Below, piece by piece: positions 1 to 6,197 of a stretch of DNA of 11,435 bases; position 1 is the first letter of the stretch; every line of letters starts with the position of its first letter. The notes beneath the pieces are model-generated. The model searched no databases and was not told the DNA's origin. It saw only the letters and a program-made list of their open reading frames with translations. A program made the position numbers and the translations under genes. Source of the stretch: Saksenaea vasiformis B4078 (taxonomy: Eukaryota > Mucoromycota > Mucoromycetes > Mucorales > Saksenaeaceae); the NCBI GenBank assembly GCA_000697055.1, contig JNDT01002093.1, positions 1 to 11,435 on the forward strand. Reading direction: 5' to 3'.

Positions 1-90
1 GCTTACGCGTTATTCAGCCACGGATCTCTCAAGTGCATCCATTTATGGCAATTGCCCTTCGTGCAACCTGCTATTTATGTCGTTCGAGGT
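1..90. other. Left-edge sequence, nothing recognised
   Basis: No gene, repeat or RNA is recognisable here. Short open frames exist but lack a family resemblance, a splice structure or a promoter. It may be the distal upstream region of the gene that starts at 359. Confidence 0.4.
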
Positions 91-222
91 TGAGTCACCT
101 TGACGATAACGCTCCGATAACTCTGACAGCAGCCTTTTCTTTGAAATGCAATCGCCACCGTCATCTGAAGACTTCAGAAATATGCCATTATGACTCACAA
201 GAAGATTTGCAGCTATGACTCA
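91..222 (+). promoter_or_regulatory. Cluster of three TGASTCA (Gcn4/AP-1-type) sites
   Basis: TGAGTCA lies at 91-97, and TGACTCA at 191-197 and 216-222. This heptamer is the known binding site of fungal Gcn4 and AP-1-like bZIP factors. Three exact copies within about 130 bp, 55 to 185 bp upstream of a TATA box, suggest regulation of the gene at 359 by a bZIP factor (amino-acid starvation or stress). The match is seen; the function is inferred. Two of the three copies belong to one short duplication, so they are not independent events. Confidence 0.4.
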
Positions 223-230
223 CAAGAAGA
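189..230 (+). repeat. 17-bp direct duplication, 25-bp period
   Basis: TATGACTCACAAGAAGA occurs at 189-205 and again, without change, at 214-230. Each copy carries a TGACTCA heptamer. A local duplication has therefore doubled this site in the presumed promoter. The upstream ATG at 215 falls in the second copy and is unlikely to be a start codon. Confidence 0.75.
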
Positions 231-276
231 CCGATTATTATCACAGTATGCAGAGGAATTTTTTTCCAGATAGTAG

Positions 277-283
277 TATAAAT
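277..283 (+). promoter_or_regulatory. TATA box of the gene at 359
   Basis: TATAAAT stands 76 bp upstream of the ATG at 359, a normal fungal spacing. It lies downstream of the ATG at 215 in the same frame. That favours 359 as the true start and the 48 codons before it as promoter and leader. Confidence 0.5.
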
Positions 284-358
284 GAGGAGGTAACTTGGGC
301 TGAACGCTCAATATTTTTCTGTTACTGCTATCACTTTTTATCGCTACTTTTATTTTCA

Positions 359-1303
359 ATGTCATCCTCTCAACACAATCCCAACAAACGCAAGAGAGAC
401 GTCAACACGGAGTTCCGACAGATGCTGTCTGAGGCGCTGGAAGAAAATGGTCGTGGGGCATCGAAAGAGGAAGTTGGTGAGATCGTGGAGGAAAAGATCC
501 GTGCATTGGCTCCTGTCTTGTTTCCTGCTTTCCTTAAGGATGCTCTTAAGGACGCTTTGCGTGAGCTGAATGAAGAGGAGCAGCGCGGCTCTCAAACCCT
601 GCTCGGCAGTCAGCAGTTCAGTGTACTGTCTGAACAAGGCGTATTGGGCGATCATGTGGAGCCGATTATTCGCGGTGACACTCCTCCTTCACGAACGGTA
701 CCGAACGATATCAGTGGAAATCCTGACCTGATCCGCAAGTACCTGCCACTGAACCTGGAGCCTGCTACCCAGAGCTGGTTGGATGGCAAGGACCGGAAGC
801 GCCAACAATGTAAGAATTCGGTGTTGAAAAGCCTCCGACTCCTCATGTGCATGAGAGACCCAACGTTGCCGCCACGCGTCTTGCAGGATCGGTACGCGCT
901 TCTTGGGAAAAAGGCGCAGACGGTTGTGGAGGAGTTGGAGGCGGCATGCGGGTTCAGTGCATCTGACCAGCCCTGGAGCAGGGTAGATGCCGACAAGCGG
1001 AAGCAGGCTTTCCAGACGATGGAGCATGCAGCACTCCAAATGGGGGTGCCATTAGACATTTGCGAGAAGAATTGGGGAGCAAGCTTTCTCATCAAGCGCA
1101 GATGGGAGAATGCATACAACCGACGAAGAAAGTAAGTTAACTTTTTTATTTGAATCCTTTTATTAACATAAAATATCAGGCACATCGCTAGAGATGACCG
1201 AGGAGAAGAAGAGACTGGTGTTCGGAACGAGGAAGGAGTGAATGCTGGCGCGGTGAATGAGACGGAAGAAGCGAATGCGCACACTGAACAGTATGATTTC
1301 TAG
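359..1303 (+). CDS. Unrecognised 298-residue nuclear-type protein, two exons
   Basis: I do not recognise the family. Exon 1 is 359-1131 and exon 2 is 1180-1303. The 48-nt intron (1132-1179) starts GTAAGT, has a TTAAC branch-like site and ends ATATCAG. Phases agree (773 + 124 nt = 299 codons, TAG stop). Unspliced reading stops at 1135, two codons into the intron. The product starts with a basic KRKR nuclear-localisation-like motif (residues 10-13). A charged, helical, coiled-coil-like part follows (about 15-75), then a Ser/Gly/Pro-rich linker (about 76-120). A conserved-looking basic helical part rich in Arg, Lys and Trp covers about 121-258, and an acidic tail the last 40 residues. There is no signal peptide or membrane segment. 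GC and CpG content are visibly higher than in the flanking DNA, and the frame is intact. It could be a host chromatin or DNA-binding protein, or an accessory protein of an unknown mobile element; I cannot choose. Confidence 0.8.
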
Positions 1304-1337
1304 TGCAGCCAATGAGAAGTGATTTTGGTAGACGCGC

Positions 1338-1343
1338 AATAAA
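1338..1343 (+). terminator. Poly(A) signal of the gene at 359
   Basis: AATAAA lies 35 nt after the TAG of the two-exon gene and just before a long T/C-rich tract. Position and sequence fit a 3'-end processing signal, and it supports the exon-2 stop. Confidence 0.55.
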
Positions 1344-1351
1344 AGTCGCTC

Positions 1352-1430
1352 CTTCCTTTTTTTTTTTATTGGGCCGCTCTTTCTTTTCTCTTCCTCTTTC
1401 TTTCGATCTTTTTCCTTTTTTTTTTGCTTT
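1352..1430 (+). promoter_or_regulatory. Pyrimidine-rich tract, possible promoter of next locus
   Basis: Almost pure C and T on the plus strand, including T runs of about 10 to 11. Such CT-rich blocks are common just upstream of fungal transcription starts. It ends about 35 bp before the first ATG of the intron-rich locus that follows. The open frames on the minus strand here (Lys/Arg/Glu-rich) are composition artefacts. Confidence 0.35.
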
Positions 1431-1463
1431 ACACCGTTTTCTGTGGCAACATGTACTATTTGA

Positions 1464-2052
1464 ATGGTTTCTTGTAAGTACCACACTCCGTATACTTTGT
1501 ACTGACTTTATTTCCTTTCTTGCTGGCACCTTTAGCAACTTCTTTACAACAGCCTCACGGCAATGATGCACCTCTTTTGGAATTCTCCATAACATCTTGT
1601 TACTTTTAAGAATTTATGGGTAAGTTACTGGCTCATCACAAACATTTTTGTCTTACTGCTAAATAGGAGTCTGGCCTAGTGACCTCCTACCTCATCTAGT
1701 ACTCTGCCGTCTCGACAATCATCCAAACTTAAACGTTTGCATAGAGGTAATTGTTTGCTGTGATTGTACTGATTTACAACAGTAGTCGTTTTTTATGTCG
1801 TAATGCTACTGGTCTTTTCATAAGTTGACTGACCTCTGCTTTATCTCTTGTTCTTATATGCTTATTTTTAGGCCGGACCTTTTCCTTTTTTGACGTAAGT
1901 TGCTCTTACTACAACGAAACCATTACTTATATTCTTATAGGATAAATACTTCCTTCGTTTCATCTACAAATCTTTATTTTTTGATCAGAAACATGGTTTG
2001 TGTAGGCTTTTCATTTAGTCTCAAGGCGGCTGCTTTGAAAAACGGTATTTAG
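1464..2052 (+). pseudogene. Intron-rich small locus, five exons, one in-frame TAA
   Basis: Four consecutive GT-AG introns can be placed. They are 1474-1535 (GTAAGT, CTGAC branch site, TTTAG), 1620-1666 (GTAAGT, AAATAG), 1747-1871 (GTAATT, TTTTTAG; long and least certain) and 1895-1940 (GTAAGT, CTTATAG). With these removed, one frame runs from the ATG at 1464 to the TAG at 2050, about 102 codons. It is broken only by a TAA at 1607-1609. Alternatively translation starts at the ATG at 1616 (spanning the second intron) and gives an intact 72-residue product with segments such as VWPSDLLPHLVLCRLDNHPN. I recognise no family. It may be a live small gene with a 27-codon upstream ORF, a gene with one nonsense change, or a spliced non-coding RNA. 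An AATAAA follows at 2129. Confidence 0.35.
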
Positions 2053-2128
2053 CATATATGAGGTTTTCTAGACAAGTGGAAGGTAGATAGACAGGGGGCC
2101 TAGTAGAATCACAATAGCAATTTTATCC

Positions 2129-2134
2129 AATAAA
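2129..2134 (+). terminator. Poly(A) signal after the intron-rich locus
   Basis: AATAAA is located 77 nt after the TAG at 2050-2052. It fits the end of a transcript from the locus beginning near 1464 and is the last such signal before the T-rich array. Confidence 0.4.
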
Positions 2135-2158
2135 CAACGAATCTACAATCACTACTTG

Positions 2159-2335
2159 TTCACTTTTTATTCACTTTTTTTTGATAAAAGTGATCACTTT
2201 TTTATCACTTTTTTCTTCTTTTTTCTTCACTTTTTTTTTACTACTTTTTCACTCTTTTCTATATTTGGGCGATCACTTTTTTTTCACTTTTTTTTCACTT
2301 CTTTGCATTTTTAGTGATCACTAAAAAAAGTGAAT
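2159..2335. repeat. T-rich TCACTTTTT array with GTGATCAC palindromes
   Basis: The plus strand repeats a loose TCAC-T(5-9) unit at least six times at irregular spacing. Two perfect palindromes built on GTGATCAC are embedded: AAAAGTGATCACTTTT (2186-2201) and TTTTTAGTGATCACTAAAAA (2308-2327). The array directly abuts the truncated left edge of the Ty3/gypsy element. It is not coding in any frame. It could be a degenerate minisatellite, the end of an unknown element, or an origin- or scaffold-type AT-rich region. Confidence 0.6.
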
Positions 2336-2351
2336 TCTGTTCCTATAGTGA

Positions 2352-5300
2352 ATAAAGAACAGTGATTTGCCCTTGTACTCTATGGTCTGTAATGGTCAGT
2401 CAGCAACCATCTTGTTGGACACTGGTGCTAGCGCCTCATACATCTCTCCCAGAATGTGTCAAGGCGCAAGGTGCAAAAAGATTCAGAGATGATGCATCGA
2501 AACAGCTGGAGGCCACACACTGGATATCAACACTAAGGCAACTTTCGATCTGGAAATGGCTGGTGGTTTCCATCAGACTTGGCAAGCATATGTTCTGGAT
2601 ACAAAATTCAATATCATCCTCGGTCAAGATTGGTTCAAGTACGTGGCTCCCATTCCAACGGATTGGATGAACAGTACTTGGAAACTGATTCAAGGCAACC
2701 TATGTTATGCCCTGACGCCAATCACGCACTATGACGAATGCTGGGATAATGTAGCTGCCCTGATCTCCCACTGACAACTGGAACGAATGGAACACAAGGG
2801 CCAAGTCAATGAAATCTTTGTGGCATACTGTACCAATGACCAGGAACGTGACAACAATGGTGATTTCAACACAATGTTCAATGATTTCACTGACGTCTTC
2901 AAGGATACTCTGCCAGGACTACTGCCTGACTGCGATGTGGAACATGTAATCGACACTGGAGATACATGTCTCATCAATTGTCAGCTGTTCAAGATGAGTC
3001 CCTTAGAATTAGATGAACTTCAGAAACAACTACACGAACTCCTTGACCTCAAACTGATCCAACCAAGCAGTTCGCCCTGGGGTGCTCCTGTGCTGTTCAT
3101 TCAAAAAAAGGATGGCTCCATGTGAATGTGCATCAACTACCATGCCATCAACCAGGTGACCCAATGGAACTCACATCCTCTGCCATGAATCGATGAGTGC
3201 CTCAAATGACTAGGCAAAGTGAGGTACTTCTCCAGTATCAATCTCAAGAGTGGCTATCACCAAGTCAAGATCCATCCCGAAGATGTCCCTAAAACAGCAT
3301 TTAACACAAGATATGGCTCTTTTGAATTCCTGGTACTCCCTTTCAGTCTTACAAATGCACCACTGACGTTTCAACGACTCATGAACTCTGTCCTGGGTGA
3401 TTACTTAGACAAGTTCATGCTCGTGTACCTTGACAACATTCTTATTTATAGTCAAAGCAAGGAGGAACATTGCAAGCACGTCTGTCTGGTCCTCGAATGA
3501 CTTTGCAAAGCCAAATTATATGCCAACCTGAAGAAGTGTGAGTTCAATAAGCACTCTTTGGAGTTCGTAGGCTTCCAGGTTAGTGCTGACAGTATCTCGC
3601 CCTCCAAGGCCAAGGTCAAAGCAATTCAAGAATGGCCACAACCAACGAATGTCCAAGAGGTGCGCCAATTCATTGCTCTCAGTTCTCATTATTGACAGTT
3701 CATCAAGAACTTTGCGAGCATTGTGGCTCCACTGACCGACTTGACGAAGGGCACTGGTGCAAAGAGGAGACCAATTGTTTGGATCCCTGAGTGCCAGGAT
3801 GCATTCAAAGAAATCAAGTCCTGCATGATGCATGTGCCAGTTCTCCAGCCCCTGAATCCAGAATTACCATATGTAATCGAAACAGATGCCTCAGACTTCA
3901 GAATTGGTGCAGTCCTCCTTCAGCAGGGATCTGATGGTAATCTACACCCACTGGCGTTCGAATCCAAGAAGTCATCCTTGGCAGAATGGAACTACCTGGC
4001 TCAAGAATGTGAACTGTCAGGTATCTTACACGCATTATGAACCTGGCGATGCTTCATTAAAGGATGGCCATATACAGTATACACAGACCATCACCCTCTC
4101 AAGTACTTCTGATCCCAATAGAAGCCAATGCCTCGCCCAACTTGGTGGATTGCTGAACTCAAACTATATGATCTGAACATTGTATATAAGCCCAGTAAGG
4201 AGAATCACATCCCTGACCTGCTTTCTCAACGGGATGGTCCCAATTGTACACCCACTGCCTCAACCATGGAACCCAATCACTTGTACGCAGTTGCGAAGAA
4301 GGCAATTCAAGAGTCTGATTGGCCATGCTTCTATGTCCAATCCGAAGAGAATTGGCCACCTTCATACAAGGACCTGATGGCTCAACGCAGGGATACATTT
4401 GTGGTCTGCAATGGTAAAGTTTTCCATAAAGTCAAGATTGGAGACACTGTCAAGGAAATACAATTTCTGCCTTTTGCCTGATGTGCTGATACTGTCCAAC
4501 ATGTTCATCATGGTTTTGGCCATCAAGGTATGATGACCATATATGACATTATTCGAAAACGATGGTGGTGGCCTGATATGAAGGAGGATATCAAGACCTG
4601 GTTATCAGAGTGCCCCAAATGCCAACTCGCCTCTAATGCTGACTGCAACGCCCACCACTCGCCCATGCATCTCACCAAGATCCCACTGCTGTTCGCTCAC
4701 TGGCATTTAGACTTTATTGGTGAACTTTCCACGACTATCCATGGTAACTGCTGGCTACTGGTCACTGTTGACTACAACACAAGCTATCCAATTGCACGCG
4801 CCATCCCCAATGCTACCAGTGAAGCAATCACTTGATTCCTGTATGAAGAAATTGTCACTCGTTTTGGCTGCCCTCACGAAATCATCACTGATCGCGGATC
4901 CAATTTCTTGTCCAAAGTCCTGAATAGTTACCTTGGCTGACTCAAGCTCAAATACAACCTCACCTTGGCATTTCACCCATGTTCAAATGGCAAGTGCGAA
5001 CAGACCAATGGTATACTTAAACAAATGCTGCACAAATATGTTCATGGCAAAATCCATCATTGGGACAAGTACATCAATGCCACTCTTTTTGCTGCCTGCA
5101 TCCGCAAACATTGAACCACTGGCATCAGTCCCTTTTATCTCATCTATGGTCAAGACCCTGTCCTCCCTGGCAACTTCCTCCATCCATTTGTCACATGTGA
5201 TATCTCTACCAATGAATAAGACATTGTAGACAGCCGTATGCCCTCTATATGCCAATTGCATCAAGCTTGTAAACTTGTGCAAGACAAATTTCAGGCTGAT

Positions 5301-5663
5301 TGCATCAAAGACAAGACTCACTGGGACTTCCTTACAAAGTGACAAGTATTTAACGCAGGCGACCACGTCCTTATGCAGCACAAAAATAAGTTCAGACTCA
5401 AATACAATTGGAAAGGGCCCTACAAGGTTCTTGAGTATAATTACAACATGGATATCTACAAGCTGGCTGACATGAATGGTAAACCTTATGCTTCTTGGGT
5501 CCACACTGATCGTCTTCGACCCATTTATGTCAAGAATAACCAAGACTTGCAAGACACCTGGTATGACCCTACTACTGCTCGCGCCGCTATGTGCTCTGAC
5601 CTCCAATTCTCTGACTCGGCTTACCTCTTGTCCCTCTTGCTCGAGGATGACCAAGATTCTTAG
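2352..5663 (+). pseudogene. Ty3/gypsy Pol polyprotein, 16 internal stops, no frameshift
   Basis: Aspartic protease comes first (LLDTGAS at 2412-2432; ILGQDWF near 2610-2630). Reverse transcriptase covers about 3000-3510 (SGYHQVKI, TNAP, FQRLM, then YLDN at 3426-3437 where the family has YLDD). RNase H covers about 3840-4120 (ETDASD with Asp at 3885; TDHH further on). Integrase has an HHCC zinc finger (about 4500-4625) and a D,D35E core with Asp at 4710, Asp at 4890 and Glu at 4998. A GPY module follows (WKGPYKVL, near 5410-5430). All of it lies in one frame of 1,104 codons without an indel. Internal stops are TGA at 2490, 2772, 3123, 3186, 3207, 3498, 3693, 4038, 4110, 4479, 4833, 4938, 5112 and 5340, TAG at 4119 and TAA at 5217. 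Most TGAs stand where relatives have Arg, as expected for CGA-to-TGA. No chromodomain is seen after the GPY module. Confidence 0.93.
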
Positions 5664-5670
5664 GAGGGAG
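5662..5670 (+). other. Polypurine tract of the Ty3/gypsy element
   Basis: AGGAGGGAG overlaps the end of the pol stop codon (TAG at 5661-5663) and lies three bases before the TG that starts the LTR. This is where plus-strand DNA synthesis is primed in LTR retrotransposons. Position and composition both fit. Confidence 0.75.
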
Positions 5671-5673
5671 TAT

Positions 5674-5931
5674 TGTCAGACCCTTACCTGCAAAATTATT
5701 TTACTGAAGAACTTCCAGGAAGTTCTCAAAGTTGCGATTAACTTCCAAGAAGTTCTTAGACACTTCTCGCATCTTCTGTTCATAGAAAACAATAGAAAAA
5801 ATAATGTATATAAATATCCTACGTAGTTTGTACAATAAAGATCATCATCTGTTTATCTTATTTTTATTTCTTCTGTTTATGATTATCTTTGGTGATTCCT
5901 TACCAGCTTGATTGGACTTATAGCCAAAACA
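5674..5931 (+). repeat. 3' LTR of the Ty3/gypsy element
   Basis: It starts TGTCAGACCC right after the polypurine tract. It contains a TATA box (TATATAAAT, 5807-5815) and a poly(A) signal (AATAAA, 5834-5839), the usual LTR promoter and 3'-end elements. The right end is set at the CA at 5930-5931 (AGCCAAAACA), the most plausible TG...CA pair. With no 5' LTR to compare, the end is uncertain by tens of bases. U3 carries two near-identical palindromic repeats (5708-5726 and 5740-5756). Confidence 0.7.
5708..5756 (+). repeat. Paired palindromic repeats in LTR U3
   Basis: AACTTCCAGGAAGTTCT (5710-5726) and AACTTCCAAGAAGTTCT (5740-5756) differ at one base and are 30 bp apart. Each is an inverted repeat about a central base or three bases; the first extends to a perfect 19-mer at 5708-5726. 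They lie about 80 to 50 bp upstream of the LTR TATA box, where activator or enhancer sites would be expected. They resemble but do not match the heat-shock element spacing. Confidence 0.6.
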
Positions 5932-5947
5932 GTAGTTGTGTATGGAC

Positions 5948-6008
5948 ACCCCACGAAAATGACAATATCTACCATTACGACAATTACGACAACCCCACAA
6001 AAACGACA
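5948..6008. repeat. Imperfect 17-bp direct repeat between LTR and tRNA
   Basis: ACCCCACGAAAATGACA (5948-5964) and ACCCCACAAAAACGACA (5992-6008) match at 15 of 17 bases. Both differences are transitions, each with a CpG in one copy and CpA or TpG in the other. Short ATTACGACA units lie between them. The repeat fills most of the gap between the LTR end and the tRNA 3' end. Its role is unknown. Confidence 0.55.
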
Positions 6009-6014
6009 TATAAT

Positions 6015-6018
6015 AAAA
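6015..6018 (-). terminator. RNA polymerase III terminator of tRNA-Leu
   Basis: Read on the minus strand, TTTT follows directly after the tRNA 3' end, the usual Pol III stop signal. A second run of five T lies about 12 nt further on (5999-6003). Confidence 0.75.
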
Positions 6019-6101
6019 TGGTAACTGTGAGATTCGAACTCACGCCTCTTTCGAGACCGCAACTTGAGTGCGGCGCCTTAGACCAGCTCGGCCAAATTAC
6101 C
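6019..6101 (-). tRNA. tRNA-Leu(CAA), intronless
   Basis: The 83-nt sequence folds as a class II tRNA. The 7-bp acceptor stem (GGTAATT with AGTTACC, one G-T pair) is followed by a D arm with the GG of the loop. The anticodon stem CCGCA/TGCGG encloses the loop CTCAAGT, giving anticodon CAA for UUG codons. A variable arm with stem CTC/GAG and the T arm GTGAG-TTCGAAT-CTCAC come next, and the discriminator base is A, as expected for Leu. CCA is not encoded, as in eukaryotes. The D and T arms contain the Pol III A and B boxes. No intron interrupts the anticodon loop. All stems are intact, so the gene is probably functional. It is the only clearly conserved host gene in the window. Confidence 0.97.
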
Positions 6102-6197
6102 AATACACTGTCAACAAGAGTGTATACGAAAGTCACGCACGTAAAGTCTCGGCCTTTTATATCTTTTTTGCAAAAAAAAATTTTTACAAAAATTTTA

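Larger units (their letters stand above)
2352..5931 (+). mobile_element. 5'-truncated Ty3/gypsy LTR retrotransposon
   Basis: The order protease, reverse transcriptase, RNase H, integrase, polypurine tract, LTR is the Ty3/gypsy order. No gag, zinc knuckle, primer binding site or 5' LTR is found. The left edge, at about 2350, abuts the T-rich array. The element cannot move on its own, having no 5' LTR and a broken pol. Because the 5' LTR is missing, neither LTR divergence nor a target-site duplication can be used for dating. Confidence 0.9.

Noticed and set aside
215..358. N-terminal extension of the 359 gene, starting at the ATG at 215
   Set aside because: The stretch overlaps the duplicated TGACTCA repeat and the TATA box and encodes a Phe/Leu-rich, unprotein-like sequence. 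The ATG at 359 has a better context.
652..1284. 210-residue open frame on the minus strand
   Set aside because: It is antisense to the spliced gene at 359-1303, has no promoter or family resemblance, and arises from the GC-rich codon pattern of the real gene.
2159..2335. CRISPR-like or other regularly spaced repeat array
   Set aside because: Units are short, T-rich, irregularly spaced and without distinct spacers.
4983..5654. 223-residue open frame on the minus strand within the integrase region
   Set aside because: It is a shadow frame opposite a clear integrase and GPY module. Val/Ser-rich composition reflects the opposite strand's codon use.
2352..5663. Alternative genetic code with TGA read as Arg
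   Set aside because: CGA and AGA serve as Arg in the same frame, and the hAT transposase and the 359 gene are open without any internal TGA. TAG and TAA stops occur too. Mutation at CpG is simpler.
5708..5756. Heat-shock elements in the LTR
   Set aside because: GAA and TTC units are spaced by one and three bases, not the two or alternating five-base phase that heat-shock factor needs.
5889..6197. Start of the long plus-strand frame before LINE ORF1
   Set aside because: It runs through the LTR-tRNA gap and the antisense of the tRNA gene, so the residues before about 6198 cannot be ORF1.
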